This document shows positions 36,868-45,671 of a DNA stretch of 64,000 nucleotides, in pieces (the first letter of the stretch is position 1; every line of letters starts with the position of its first letter). Below the pieces are notes generated by a model, which searched no databases, had not been told where the DNA came from, and worked only from the letters and a program-made list of their open reading frames with translations. The stretch is from Fibrivirga algicola. Lineage in GTDB: Bacteria; Bacteroidota; Bacteroidia; Cytophagales; Spirosomataceae. The position numbers and the translations under genes were made by a program. The stretch covers positions 218,880-282,879 of the forward strand of contig NZ_WAEL01000010.1 in assembly GCF_011742925.1 (NCBI RefSeq), given 5' to 3'.

Positions 36868-37110
36868 TTATAAAGCCGCCTCGGTCAGATAGGGCAGGTA
36901 AGGCTCCAGCTTGTCGGTGGATTTGAACGCTGAAATCTGCTTTACTTTATTGGTGTAGGCGTCGTGCCGTACCTCGACGTAGAACGAATCGAGACTGTAA
37001 AGAAGGTAGATAAAATCGTCTTCGTATCGGTTTGCCAGGATACTCGCCTCAAAATACAGGGCATTCAATTGATCGTCGGTTTCGAGGCTGGTAAAATGGG
37101 CTGGTGACAT
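36868..37110 (-). CDS. Small protein of unknown function
   Basis: An 80-aa acidic, mostly helical protein (MSPAHFTSLETDDQLNALYF, then ILANRYEDDFIYLLYSLDSFYVEVRHDAYTNKVKQISAF). I chose ATG 37110 because the longer frame (to 37218) runs through palindromic element 5, which is unlikely to be coding. There is no signal peptide, membrane helix or known motif. The coding look rests on amino-acid composition and a clean fit between neighbours. Confidence 0.6.
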   Translation of the reverse strand: MSPAHFTSLETDDQLNALYFEASILANRYEDDFIYLLYSLDSFYVEVRHDAYTNKVKQISAFKSTDKLEPYLPYLTEAAL

Positions 37111-37147
37111 AAGAAGAGCGATTTCCCGGCTAAGATAGGCGAAATTC

Positions 37148-37242
37148 AGTTTGTCGTTTATCGTTTGTGGTTCGATGATGCGTTGCCTGGCCAGTATCAT
37201 ATTGATTAGCAAGGGCAAACATCAAACCACAAACGACAAACT
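37148..37242. repeat. Dispersed palindromic element, copy 5
   Basis: Left arm AGTTTGTCGTTTATCGTTTG (from 37148) and right arm ...CAAACCACAAACGACAAACT (to 37242). The arms match well at the ends and are out of step in the middle, as if one TTT-containing block had been gained or lost. It sits between two minus-strand genes, ending 5 bp from the oxidoreductase stop. Confidence 0.75.
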
Positions 37243-37247
37243 TTTTC

Positions 37248-38342
37248 TTAAAGTGTTACCCGCTTTCCTGCTTTTGCTGATTTATAGATCGCCTCCACAA
37301 TCCGGATATCGGCCAGACCCTCTTCGCCGGGCACCAGCACAGCGGTGTTCTGCATGATGGCTTTCGCATCATTATCCATCTGCATCGTCTGTTGGCCCGG
37401 CGTTTTGTAAGGCACATCGGTTTTAAAGCCGCCTGTCCCGTCGCCGCGAACACCGTTGTAGTCGGAGTAGGGCTCCATGCGTAGTTTGCCTTTCTGGCCC
37501 GTTACGTGCAGAAAATTCATGTTCATGCCGTAGCTGCTCTGTATTGCCGCCCGTGCCCCGCTAGGGAATTCGAGCTGGGCCATGCTGGTTTCGTCGAGGC
37601 CATTTTTATAGACGTCAGGGCGCGTCGTGTATTGCTGGGCCGTCAGCGCAATGGGTTCTTCACCGGTAGCCAGTCGGGCACCCTGAATGGCGTACACGCC
37701 CATGTCATACATCACGCCGCCACCCATCTCTTTCTTCTGCTTCCAGTGATCGGTACGAGCGTCGTAGTAGCCAGCGGCGCAGTTCACCATGTTGATCTTG
37801 CCAATGTTACCGTCGCGCAGGTATTTGATGTAGGCCTGCGTATTAGGCTCGTGGTGCAGGCGATACCCCACCGTGAGCACCCGCTTGTTCTTCCGACAGG
37901 TGTCGATCATATTCTGGCATTCCTTCTCCGTAACGGCCATCGGTTTCTCAACCCACACGTGCTTACCCGCCTTGGCGGCGCGTACCACGTACTCTTCATG
38001 CATCGACGGCGGCAGCACCACATACACAACGTCGATGTCAGGATTGTTGGCAATCTGGTCGAACGTCTGGTATGAATAGATGTTCTTGTCAGGAATGTTG
38101 TATTGCTTCTTCCACTTCTCGGCTTTAGAGGGCGTGCCCGTAACAATGCCTGCCAGATAGCAATTCTTAGTTTGTTGAAGCGCCGGAGCCAGCAGGTCGG
38201 TGCTGTAATAGCCTAACCCAACGAGTGCCACACCTAGTTTGTCTTTTTTAGGCGATGTTGCCGCCAGCAAGGTATGCGGCGAGACCAGCGTAGAGGCTGA
38301 GGCCAGCGACAGGGTCTGGAGAATGGTACGACGAGAGGTCAT
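37248..38342 (-). CDS. Tat-exported Gfo/Idh/MocA family oxidoreductase
   Basis: A 364-aa NAD(P)-dependent sugar oxidoreductase. ATG 38342 opens a twin-arginine signal (MTSRRTILQTLSLASASTLV), so the protein is probably exported folded with its cofactor bound, like glucose-fructose oxidoreductase. The Rossmann start is GVALVGLGYYSTDLLAPAL and the catalytic signature is HVWVEKPMAVTEKE (EKP). TVGYRLHHEPNTQAYIKYLRDGNIGKI is also typical. The substrate is unknown. Two exported TIM-barrel isomerases elsewhere in the window could belong to the same periplasmic sugar-modifying chemistry. Confidence 0.92.
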   Translation of the reverse strand: MTSRRTILQTLSLASASTLVSPHTLLAATSPKKDKLGVALVGLGYYSTDLLAPALQQTKNCYLAGIVTGTPSKAEKWKKQYNIPDKNIYSYQTFDQIANNPDIDVVYVVLPPSMHEEYVVRAAKAGKHVWVEKPMAVTEKECQNMIDTCRKNKRVLTVGYRLHHEPNTQAYIKYLRDGNIGKINMVNCAAGYYDARTDHWKQKKEMGGGVMYDMGVYAIQGARLATGEEPIALTAQQYTTRPDVYKNGLDETSMAQLEFPSGARAAIQSSYGMNMNFLHVTGQKGKLRMEPYSDYNGVRGDGTGGFKTDVPYKTPGQQTMQMDNDAKAIMQNTAVLVPGEEGLADIRIVEAIYKSAKAGKRVTL

Positions 38343-38433
38343 GTGTGAGTTTGAGGTATAAAAGTCTACCAATGCGGTTCAATGCCTAAAGTACGGCTAC
38401 TAACCCGCTTACTCCCAACAAAACCTGCGGCTT

Positions 38434-39300
38434 TTAGGCCTTAACTTGCTCTGCGGTCGTCGTAAGCTTGTCGTTCCGTTCACCTACTGGCGGCCGGTAG
38501 GCCTGAAAGGGTACGTTCAGAATGCCGCCTATATGGCTGTGCTCGTGCAGGTGAGGATGCGTATCCAGCCCGTAAATGAGGTCCTTGCCCTGCCTAACAG
38601 TATAGGTACGAAACAGCCGGTCCCAGATCGAGAAAATATTGCCGTAGTTGGTATTCGAGTAGGGGAGTACGTAATGATGATGCACATGGTGCATGTTGGG
38701 TGTTACCAGCAGCCAGTTAAGAGCCCGGTCGGCCCAGCGGGGTAATTCGATGTTGGCGTGGTTAAATTGCGAAAGCAGCACCGATAACGCCTGATACATA
38801 AACACCAGCCACATGGGAGCACCCACAACCAGGACCGCCAATGTGGTAAACAGAAAGCGGATGACACTCTCGCCGGGATGATGCCGGTTGGCAGTAGTGG
38901 TGTCTACATACTGGTCGGAGTGGTGAACGGAATGAAATTGCCACATCCATTTAACCTGGTGTTCGGTCCAGTGGGCCAGCCAGGCACCGATTAAATCAAG
39001 CAAAAATAAGCCTACAACAGCCTGCACCCATACGGGTAGGTCCAGCCATTGTAAGAGCCCGACCTGATTGGAAACGGCCCAGTCGCTGGTTCTGACCAGC
39101 ACGAACGCCAATGAAAAATTAACCAGGATGGTCGTAAACGTAAAGAACAGGTTAATGCCGGCATGGCGCGGCTTATGATACTCGAACTGAACCAGTGGGA
39201 CGATACTTTCCAGCAACCAGAAAAAGGCAATGCCGCCCACCAAGATTAAGCTACGGTGAGCTGACGGTATATGCGCGAAATAATCAACAAGACGCTCCAT
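38434..39300 (-). CDS. Sterol desaturase / fatty acid hydroxylase family membrane protein
   Basis: A 288-aa di-iron membrane enzyme. Hydrophobic helices at about 18-36, 50-72 and 88-112 surround the eight-His metal site: HWTEH in the first box, HSVHHSDQYVD in the second, then HH in NRHHPG, and NMHHVHHHY in the last. The family introduces hydroxyl groups or double bonds into lipids, for example carotenoids or fatty acids. The substrate cannot be read. It is followed upstream by palindrome copy 6. Confidence 0.9.
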   Translation of the reverse strand: MERLVDYFAHIPSAHRSLILVGGIAFFWLLESIVPLVQFEYHKPRHAGINLFFTFTTILVNFSLAFVLVRTSDWAVSNQVGLLQWLDLPVWVQAVVGLFLLDLIGAWLAHWTEHQVKWMWQFHSVHHSDQYVDTTTANRHHPGESVIRFLFTTLAVLVVGAPMWLVFMYQALSVLLSQFNHANIELPRWADRALNWLLVTPNMHHVHHHYVLPYSNTNYGNIFSIWDRLFRTYTVRQGKDLIYGLDTHPHLHEHSHIGGILNVPFQAYRPPVGERNDKLTTTAEQVKA

Positions 39301-39338
39301 GCTGTTCTTGGTTTTGTCGGATTAAATCGCAAAATACG

Positions 39339-39462
39339 AATAAAAAAGCTGGTTTGCTGTTTGAGGTTTATCGTTCGATGTCGTGCTGCTGTACCATCGG
39401 TCGGTGAAGTGGCAGCGCAACGTCAAACGGTAAACCTTAAACAGCAAACCAGCTTTTTTATT
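39339..39462. repeat. Dispersed palindromic element, copy 6
   Basis: The outer 24 bp are perfect: AATAAAAAAGCTGGTTTGCT... (39339-39362) with its complement at 39439-39462. Inside, GTTTATCGTTCGATGTCGTGCTGCTG faces GGCAGCGCAACGTCAAACGG. The right end contains the stop codon of the AI-2E family gene (39458-39460). With its A- and T-rich feet it can double as a terminator in either direction. Confidence 0.85.
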
Positions 39463-40549
39463 CCCGTATCGCTTTCTGTGCTTTTACCTCAGCGTGTTCG
39501 GCTATTTTGGCTTCATCCTGTGCTACTTCTTCGCGTGATTCTCGGTTCTCTTTAGCGAATACCTGCATCAGGACGATGAAGAAAGACAGGATGGTTGGCC
39601 CGATCACCAGACCCAAAATGCCGAAAATAGGCACACCGATCACAATGCCCGCCAGCGTAACCAGCGGATGCACATCGCCCATGCGCTTGGCCAGCATAAT
39701 GCGCAGCAGGTTATCGATGTTTGTGATGACGATGGCACCTACCAGCAAAATGCCGGTTCCTTCGGTAGTATTACCCTGTGAGAGTTGAATCAGACCTGCT
39801 GGCAACCAGACAAGGGGCGTACCCAGCACCGGAATAAAGGCCAGGAAGAAGGCAACCGTTCCCCAGAACGCAGCATCGGGAACGCCAAATATCAGCAGCG
39901 TGACCCCCGTAAGTATGCCCTGTACCAGTGAAACGATGCCCTGACCTAATACATTAGCGTTTACATTGTTGCGAAGCTGCTCGCCGAGTTCCTTCAGGGT
40001 ATCGCGCTTGAAAGGCAAGTGCCTGCGCAACCCTTCAAGGAATGACTCTTCATCTGAAAACATATAGAAGAGCGTAAAGAACATCAGGCCAATAATAACC
40101 AGAAAGTCAAGTGCGCCGCCTGCCAGTGATGGCAATTGCCGCGAAGCAAACGTTCCGCCCTGCTGAAGTATCTTTTGAATGTTTTCCTGACTGGTAATTT
40201 TAAACCCTGTCAGATTTTCGGCCTGCTTCACCAGACCCAGAATCTGATCGGTGTGCTGTGAGTAATACTGAATCCGGTCGACAAGCAGTAAACTCAGCAC
40301 CAGAAAAGGCAGCACAATAACAAGGAGCGAGAAAACGATGATACCTGTTGTAACAAGCGTGCGGTTCCACTTTTTGCGGTAGACTAGCTTGTAGAAAAGA
40401 GGCCGGAAAATAACGTAAAGAATTCCTGCGCCGAAGAAAGCTGATACGTACCCACGAAGACCCGCGATGATAAAACCGCCCAGTATCAGCAAGCTGGCGA
40501 TAAGCAGAATACGCTGCTGCTTAGGGGTGTAAATAGAAGACGATGACAT
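39458..40549 (-). CDS. AI-2E family transporter (PurR-regulated permease-like)
   Basis: A 363-aa membrane protein with about seven to eight helices: two near the N-terminus (ILLIASLLILGGFIIAGLRGYVSAFF, then VTTGIIVFSLLVIVLPFLVLSLLL), a soluble helical segment with GGTFASRQLPSLAGGALDF, and C-terminal helices with GVPDAAFWGTVAFFLAFIPVLGTPLVWLPAG and VHPLVTLAGIVIGVPIFGILGLVIGP, the signature of the family. Members export AI-2 in E. coli (TqsA) or act as Na+/H+ antiporters, so transport of a signal is not assured. A charged, basic/acidic tail ends it. Confidence 0.9.
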   Translation of the reverse strand: MSSSSIYTPKQQRILLIASLLILGGFIIAGLRGYVSAFFGAGILYVIFRPLFYKLVYRKKWNRTLVTTGIIVFSLLVIVLPFLVLSLLLVDRIQYYSQHTDQILGLVKQAENLTGFKITSQENIQKILQQGGTFASRQLPSLAGGALDFLVIIGLMFFTLFYMFSDEESFLEGLRRHLPFKRDTLKELGEQLRNNVNANVLGQGIVSLVQGILTGVTLLIFGVPDAAFWGTVAFFLAFIPVLGTPLVWLPAGLIQLSQGNTTEGTGILLVGAIVITNIDNLLRIMLAKRMGDVHPLVTLAGIVIGVPIFGILGLVIGPTILSFFIVLMQVFAKENRESREEVAQDEAKIAEHAEVKAQKAIRE

Positions 40550-40551
40550 AG

Positions 40552-40700
40552 AATGAATAGTTATCAGCTAGCAAAAATTGAGTATAAATGACCAGTTAGT
40601 TGCGGGTTCCTCTTCGCTATCAACTCCCTGACGGAATCGTGTTTGATTGAAGCCATAACTAATTGGTCATTCGATACCAATTCTTTGATAACTATTCATT
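40552..40700. repeat. Long bipartite inverted repeat (separate family)
   Basis: The outer arms AATGAATAGTTATCA (40552-40566) and TGATAACTATTCATT (40686-40700) are perfect. Inner arms 40577-40601 and 40657-40682 (AACTAATTGGTCATT...) pair with a few mismatches. The centre is unpaired (about 55 bp). Its AT-rich sequence differs from elements 1-7. It lies between two minus-strand genes. Confidence 0.75.
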
Positions 40701-40723
40701 ATACCCTGTGTATGACAAATTGT

Positions 40724-41938
40724 TTATTCTACCCAGAGTACTAATCCTTTCAGGTAGCCACCTTCAGGGTGGAATAAACTAACCGGGTGGTCAGCGGGTT
40801 GGCTGAGGTGATGCAACACACGTACCTGACGGCCTGCTTCAATGGCGGCCGCTACTACAGTGTTGTAAAAGAGCTCTCGGTCAACCACTTGCGAGCACGA
40901 GAACGTGAACAGTATACCGCCGGGCGCTACGCGTTTCAACCCCTCAACGTTCAGCCGCTTGTAGCCCTGCACAGCCCGGTGCCGCGCCGATAAACTCTTA
41001 GCGTAGGCGGGCGGATCGAGCACCACAATATCGTAATTAGGGGTGTTAGGCTCTTTCAGGTAGTCCATCACATCAGCCGCGATAGCCTCGTGCTCACCGG
41101 CGAACCCAGGATTGGCCGCCACGTTCTGGTTAGTCAGGTCAATGGCTTTTTTCGATACATCAACTGAGTGCACCAGTAAGGCGCCGGCCGACAGAGCATA
41201 TACCGAGAAGCCACCCGAATAGCAGAACGCGTTCAGCACGCGTTTACCTGCTGAATAGCGAGCTAGTAGTTGCCGATTGTCGCGCTGGTCGAGGAAAAAA
41301 CCGGTTTTCTGCCCTGTAATCCAGTCAACGAGGAAAGTATGACCGTTTTCCTGTACCGCGCGGGGTGTTTCGGTCCGGCCGTAGCGGTAGCCGTTTTGTA
41401 CGCCGGCCGCATATTGTTCGGGCAAGGTTTCAGCGCTCTTGTCGTACACGGCTACTAGCTCAGTTCCGAAAACGCGTTGCAAGGCTTCAACGATAGGCTG
41501 CCGCTGCCGGTGCATGCCGATCGAGTGTGCCTGCAATACCGCCACACCATTGTACATATCGATGATCAGGCCCGAGCAGCCGTCTCCTTCGCCGTGAATG
41601 AGTCGGTAGCAATTGGTCTGGGCGGGAATCACGCTGGCCCGTACTGCCCGAATATGAATGAGTTTTTGCTCCCAGAATGCCACATCCGGCACAATGGGCT
41701 GACCGGCTGTATGGGCTGCGAATGAGAAAAGACGTACCTGAATGCTCCCGTCATGAAAATGGCCTGTGCCCAGGTACGTGGCTCTATTGTCGAAGACCTC
41801 AACTACGTCGCCATCGTCTATATTATTGTCAGGTGCAGTGCCTTCGCGGCGGGCAACAGCGCCTGAGAAGACCCAGGGGTGGAACCGTCGCACGGCTTCG
41901 TCGCGACCTTTTTGCAGAAAAATCTTGGGGTAATTCAT
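40724..41938 (-). CDS. Class I SAM-dependent rRNA methyltransferase (RlmI-like, PUA domain)
   Basis: A 404-aa methyltransferase related to RlmI, which makes 5-methylcytosine in 23S rRNA. The N-terminal PUA RNA-binding domain starts FLQKGRDEAVRRFHPWVFSGAV. A middle EEHEE-like part holds HGEGDGCSGLIIDMYNG. The Rossmann domain has the SAM-binding VLNAFCYSGGFSVYAL and the catalytic-loop DPPAYAKS, with a Cys in FTFSCSQVV. WITGQKTGFFLDQRDNR is a family hallmark. The exact target base is inferred from the family. Confidence 0.92.
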   Translation of the reverse strand: MNYPKIFLQKGRDEAVRRFHPWVFSGAVARREGTAPDNNIDDGDVVEVFDNRATYLGTGHFHDGSIQVRLFSFAAHTAGQPIVPDVAFWEQKLIHIRAVRASVIPAQTNCYRLIHGEGDGCSGLIIDMYNGVAVLQAHSIGMHRQRQPIVEALQRVFGTELVAVYDKSAETLPEQYAAGVQNGYRYGRTETPRAVQENGHTFLVDWITGQKTGFFLDQRDNRQLLARYSAGKRVLNAFCYSGGFSVYALSAGALLVHSVDVSKKAIDLTNQNVAANPGFAGEHEAIAADVMDYLKEPNTPNYDIVVLDPPAYAKSLSARHRAVQGYKRLNVEGLKRVAPGGILFTFSCSQVVDRELFYNTVVAAAIEAGRQVRVLHHLSQPADHPVSLFHPEGGYLKGLVLWVE

Positions 41939-42018
41939 GATGCAAAGGTAGTGAAGTGCTTGCGGGCAATGATAAATTCACTGATTTCGGTACTTTCACA
42001 TGTCAAATCAATCAACTA

Positions 42019-42891
42019 ATGCAAACCAATCGACGTGATTTTTTGAAGCAGGCAGGTCTTCTGTCTGCGGGTACACTGGCTCTTGGCTCAACCCTGACCG
42101 ACGCACTGGGGGGATCTATTAAAACCTTCGGACTTCAACTATACAGTGTTCGTGATGTGCTACCGGCTGACCCTAAAGGGGTTATGACGAAATTGGCCCA
42201 GATGGGTTATAAGCAGTTTGAAAGTTATCAGGGCGACAAGGGATTCCTTTGGGGTATGGAACCCGCCGCCATGAAATCATTCCTGAATGGCCTTGGTGTG
42301 AAGATGGTTAGTACCCACTTCGATTTTAAAGGGGCTTCGGAAAACGCCGATACACTTCAGAAGTACATCGATATGGCCAATGGTGCCGGCCTGAGTTATA
42401 TGCTTTGCCCGTACATTGGCCCTCAAAAAACGTGGGATGACTGGAAACGCGTGGCCGATAGCTTCAACCGGGTTGGCGAAGCCATTCGCAATGGCGGCCT
42501 GAAATTCGGGTACCACAACCACGATTACTCGTTCCGGCCGCTCGACGGTAAACTACCGCAGGAATACCTGCTCACCCACTGCGATCCGTTGAACGTAATG
42601 TTTGAACTGGACATGTGCTGGATCGAAGCCGCTGGCCAAAGTGCCGTTGATCACCTGAAGCAGTATGGCAACCGCTATGAACTGTGCCACATTAAAGATT
42701 ACAAGAAAGAAGCCAACGGTAAAGTGGTGCAGCAAGACATGGGTCAGGGTGTTGTGAATTACAAAGCCATTCTGAAACAGGCTCGCAAAAGCGGTATGAA
42801 ATACTTCCTGATCGAGCAGGAGGAATACCCTGGCCCATCAATGGTCAGCCTGAAGGCCGATGCCGATTACATGAAAAAATTCAAGATCTAA
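42019..42891 (+). CDS. Tat-exported sugar phosphate isomerase/epimerase-like protein
   Basis: A 290-aa TIM-barrel protein. ATG 42019 begins a twin-arginine signal (MQTNRRDFLKQAGLLSAGTLALGS); the longer frame upstream has no better start. The metal-site positions are seen in LKFGYHNHDYSF (His), NVMFELDMCWI (Glu/Asp), ELCHIKDYK (His) and YFLIEQEEYPG (Glu). It is a paralogue of the Sec-exported protein at 27.0-27.8 kb, with the same overall layout but low identity. Likely acts on free sugars in the periplasm; substrate unknown. Confidence 0.87.
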   Translation: MQTNRRDFLKQAGLLSAGTLALGSTLTDALGGSIKTFGLQLYSVRDVLPADPKGVMTKLAQMGYKQFESYQGDKGFLWGMEPAAMKSFLNGLGVKMVSTHFDFKGASENADTLQKYIDMANGAGLSYMLCPYIGPQKTWDDWKRVADSFNRVGEAIRNGGLKFGYHNHDYSFRPLDGKLPQEYLLTHCDPLNVMFELDMCWIEAAGQSAVDHLKQYGNRYELCHIKDYKKEANGKVVQQDMGQGVVNYKAILKQARKSGMKYFLIEQEEYPGPSMVSLKADADYMKKFKI

Positions 42892-42906
42892 ACCGGGCAA
42901 TCCCGA

Positions 42907-43962
42907 TCATTCTTCCCGTACTTTGAACAGCCGCTTGAGCCAATTTTGTTGCTCGGCGGCTGTTTCTGCTTTACCGCCCTCGTCGGGAAACTGACGGGCC
43001 AGCTTCTTCAAATCGGGCTGACCAGCGTCGACCCAACAGGTGTACCAGAAATCGCCCACCATTTTGATCGAGGCGCGCATCTGTCGCTCTACCTGACCGC
43101 GAAGACGATCATGGTACTGCCGGGCAAAAACTTCGGAATAGACCTTTACGGTTTGCCCATTCCGGTCTTCAAAATTCCATTTCCGGCTATCGCCTGCTTC
43201 GGCGGTGAGTTCCCGTTCAATCGCCAGCACTGAATCGAGCGCAGCATGGGCGTCGAAAACGGCTCGCCAGGCTCGTTGCTGCGGTCGTTCAATGTACTCG
43301 GCGGCCCCCACAACAACGTCATAATTACCTGTGAAGAGCTCCGGAAGGCGCGACTCCCAGAAACCATGAATACCTGTCTGGCCCGTTAGCTGTCCATTGT
43401 AATTACGAGTGGTGTGCAGGGGCACGTTGGCATCGGCGATGTAGTGGCCAATATCGGCTGAGAGACGAAGGATCTTGGGTACGTTCCGTTCCTTAAAGGC
43501 CTCGGTAAGCTGGTATTTAGCCAGTTGAATATGCCAGGGAACGATACCGTGCATAGCCAGTGTGTCGGCCCCATACCGCTCGGCGGCTGCGCTCCAGCTA
43601 CGGGGTAGCGTTTCGCGGGTGGTATCGGCATACATGTCGAGATCGATGAAATGGCGGGGTGCTTCACCAACAACAGCGTACCGGCGTTTGTCGGGATTGA
43701 CGGCGTTGTCGGCCAAAAACTGAATGCGACTTTTAAAGAGCGGCATCATCTCGGGAGGCAGGGTAAAAACCGCCATTCGGTTGATGTGCTGGTGCGCATA
43801 GAATCCCCAGTTTGGGGCCGTTGGGGCCGGGCGGGGCAGAGAAGCCAGCGACTCAGCGCGTGTGATAAAAAGCAGGCTAGACCACACGAGCAACTGGACC
43901 GCAAAAGCGATTATGGAATATTTTCCTAAAAAAATACCCAACCAAATTCTATTCTTGTACAT
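42907..43962 (-). CDS. Zinc-dependent phospholipase C / S1-P1 nuclease-like secreted hydrolase
   Basis: A 351-aa exported, mostly helical trinuclear-zinc hydrolase. After a hydrophobic signal (IIAFAVQLLVWSSLLFITRAES) the mature start WGFYAHQHINRMAVFTLP supplies the N-terminal Trp and first His. PRHFIDLDMY gives an Asp, and LSADIGHYIADANVPLHTTRNYNGQLTGQTGIHGFWESRLPEL gives the His-Asp-His-His-Glu set of the S1/P1 nuclease and phospholipase C fold. Nuclease versus lipase activity is unresolved. Convergent with the exported isomerase gene (15-bp gap). Confidence 0.85.
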   Translation of the reverse strand: MYKNRIWLGIFLGKYSIIAFAVQLLVWSSLLFITRAESLASLPRPAPTAPNWGFYAHQHINRMAVFTLPPEMMPLFKSRIQFLADNAVNPDKRRYAVVGEAPRHFIDLDMYADTTRETLPRSWSAAAERYGADTLAMHGIVPWHIQLAKYQLTEAFKERNVPKILRLSADIGHYIADANVPLHTTRNYNGQLTGQTGIHGFWESRLPELFTGNYDVVVGAAEYIERPQQRAWRAVFDAHAALDSVLAIERELTAEAGDSRKWNFEDRNGQTVKVYSEVFARQYHDRLRGQVERQMRASIKMVGDFWYTCWVDAGQPDLKKLARQFPDEGGKAETAAEQQNWLKRLFKVREE

Positions 43963-44064
43963 TTGTCAAGTCGTGGTACTATTTGAAGGTATAGTAAGAT
44001 CAATCAAATAAATGCACGCAAAAAAGCAAATAAAATTCGGTTAAACGACATAAATTCCAAATCA

Positions 44065-44463
44065 ATGCAACGCGAATCTAAAGGATATGCCCTCATTGTA
44101 GGCCTCTTTTGCATCCTCGGTTTATTAATCTACGGAGCGTACTCACCCGCTCGCAAAGCCCAGAAACAGCAGATTTTCTGCTTTTCTTTCACAGATGAGG
44201 CAAATCCAAAAGCTGTAGACAAGCATATGCGCGATTTTGCTGCTCTTCGGCACGATATTCCACAGGTCGTTGGTTACACCGCTGGAAAGACATTTCTGGT
44301 TGGTAAAGCCGATTCTGAGTATGATGTCATGCATTATCTGACATTTCAGAACGAAGAAGACATGAAAGCATTCGAGCAAAATCCAGCCTACAAAAAATTT
44401 GTCGACGAAAATAAAGACAGCTGGGATAAGACGTTGGTTGTGAACGCTGAGATACAGCCTTAG
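44065..44463 (+). CDS. Membrane-anchored Dabb (stress-responsive alpha/beta barrel) protein
   Basis: A 132-aa protein with one N-terminal membrane helix (about 9-25, ALIVGLFCILGLLIYGAY) and a dimeric ferredoxin-like barrel domain: QQIFCFSFTDEANPKAVDKHMRDFAAL, VVGYTAGKTF, DVMHYLTFQNEEDMKAFEQNPAYKKFVDE. This is the Dabb family. Members are diverse (cyclases, stress proteins), so the role is open. A-plus-T content looks higher than that of its neighbours. A 34-bp perfect terminator stem follows. Confidence 0.82.
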   Translation: MQRESKGYALIVGLFCILGLLIYGAYSPARKAQKQQIFCFSFTDEANPKAVDKHMRDFAALRHDIPQVVGYTAGKTFLVGKADSEYDVMHYLTFQNEEDMKAFEQNPAYKKFVDENKDSWDKTLVVNAEIQP

Positions 44464-44464
44464 T

Positions 44465-44538
44465 CTGAAATTGATTAAAAAAGTAAAGGGGGTTAACGCG
44501 AAAACGTTAACCCCCTTTACTTTTTTAATCAATTTCAG
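44465..44538. terminator. 34-bp perfect palindromic terminator
   Basis: CTGAAATTGATTAAAAAAGT... to ...GGGGGTTAACG (44465-44498) pairs perfectly with 44505-44538 around a 6-nt CGAAAA loop. The GC block at the apex with A/T-rich feet makes a strong bidirectional terminator between the convergent Dabb and hemH genes. Confidence 0.95.
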
Positions 44539-44546
44539 CTGATAAC

Positions 44547-45623
44547 CTAACAGGTCTTCACCATGTCAACGACTGCTTCGATCCAGAGCGGGCTGTCGTT
44601 TAGGCTCTCAACGAGTTGCCAGTGCTCGCCACCATGCTCTTCGAAGAGTTCTCTGTACTCCTCACCTACTTCGATGGTTGTTTCCAGGCAGTCAGCGACG
44701 AAGGCGGGCGAGAAGGCGAGCACACTCTTGATGCCTTTACCGGCAAAGAGCTTGATCTCGTCGTCGGTATAGGGCTTGATCCAGGGGTCGTTGCCCAGAC
44801 GCGATTGAAAGCTGGTTGTGTATTTGCCTTCCGGAATGCCTAGTTCTTTCACAAGGCGGCGGGTTGTTTCGAAACACTGGGCGCGGTAGCAATGCTGGTT
44901 ATCGGCGCGTAAAGAGGCACAGCAGTCACCGAATTTGCAGACCGACTTAGCCACATCACCTTTACGAATCTGGCGCTCGGGCAGGCCGTGGTAGCTAAAC
45001 AGGTAGTGATCGTACTCCCGCTCATTCATGTACTTACGGCCGCGCTCAACAAAGCCCGCGATGAATTTGGGATGCTCGAGGAAGCGGTTTACAAAACGGA
45101 CCTGCGGAATGACCTGCCACGTTTTCAGAATATCCATCACCTTCTCGTACACCGACCCCGTTGAGGCCGACGCATATTGCGGGAAAAAGGGAATAACAAC
45201 AATATCGTTGAGGCCCAATGTCTGAAACTCAGCCAGACCCGTGTCGATACTGGGACTCTGATACCGCATGGCCAGTCTGACCACATAGTCGTCGCCTAAT
45301 TGCTCCTGTACCATCCGGGTTACAACGTGCCCGAAATGCTTCAGTGGCGAGCCATTTTCATTCCAGAGCTCGCGGTACACCTTAGCCGATTTTGGTGCCC
45401 GAAAGGGAGCAATAATGCCGTTGACGAGTATGAAACGGGCGATGTACGGAAAATCGATGACACGACCGTCCATCAAAAATTCGCGCAGGTATTTCCTGAC
45501 GTCGGGTACACTGGGACTGTCGGGCGTACCCAGGTTGACCAGCAGAACGCCGGTCTTACCGACGGGCTTAGACGTCGTTCCGGTGGCTGTGGTATGGGGA
45601 GATTGTAAAGCAGTGGCTTCCAT
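44547..45623 (-). CDS. hemH: Ferrochelatase
   Basis: Inserts Fe2+ into protoporphyrin IX, the last step of haem synthesis. The 358-aa length is full. VLLVNLGTPDSPSVPDVRKYLREFLMD is the N-terminal signature, LFSYHGLPERQIRKGD carries the catalytic His, and SRLGNDPWIKPYTDDEI and FSPAFVADCLETTIEVGEEYRELF complete the fold, the latter with the conserved Glu. A Cys cluster CKFGDCCASLRADNQHC follows the active His, as in several Bacteroidota enzymes. The Thr/Ser-rich first 20 residues may be disordered or the start may be slightly internal. Confidence 0.96.
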   Translation of the reverse strand: MEATALQSPHTTATGTTSKPVGKTGVLLVNLGTPDSPSVPDVRKYLREFLMDGRVIDFPYIARFILVNGIIAPFRAPKSAKVYRELWNENGSPLKHFGHVVTRMVQEQLGDDYVVRLAMRYQSPSIDTGLAEFQTLGLNDIVVIPFFPQYASASTGSVYEKVMDILKTWQVIPQVRFVNRFLEHPKFIAGFVERGRKYMNEREYDHYLFSYHGLPERQIRKGDVAKSVCKFGDCCASLRADNQHCYRAQCFETTRRLVKELGIPEGKYTTSFQSRLGNDPWIKPYTDDEIKLFAGKGIKSVLAFSPAFVADCLETTIEVGEEYRELFEEHGGEHWQLVESLNDSPLWIEAVVDMVKTC

Positions 45624-45671
45624 GAGTGAGTAACGGTTTTTGGCCGAAATCGGTTTACGGTGGAACGCAGG

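Noticed and set aside
37111..37218. N-terminal extension of the small protein gene to 37218
   Set aside because: The extension is translated from palindromic element 5 and has no homology-like character; ATG 37110 is preferred.
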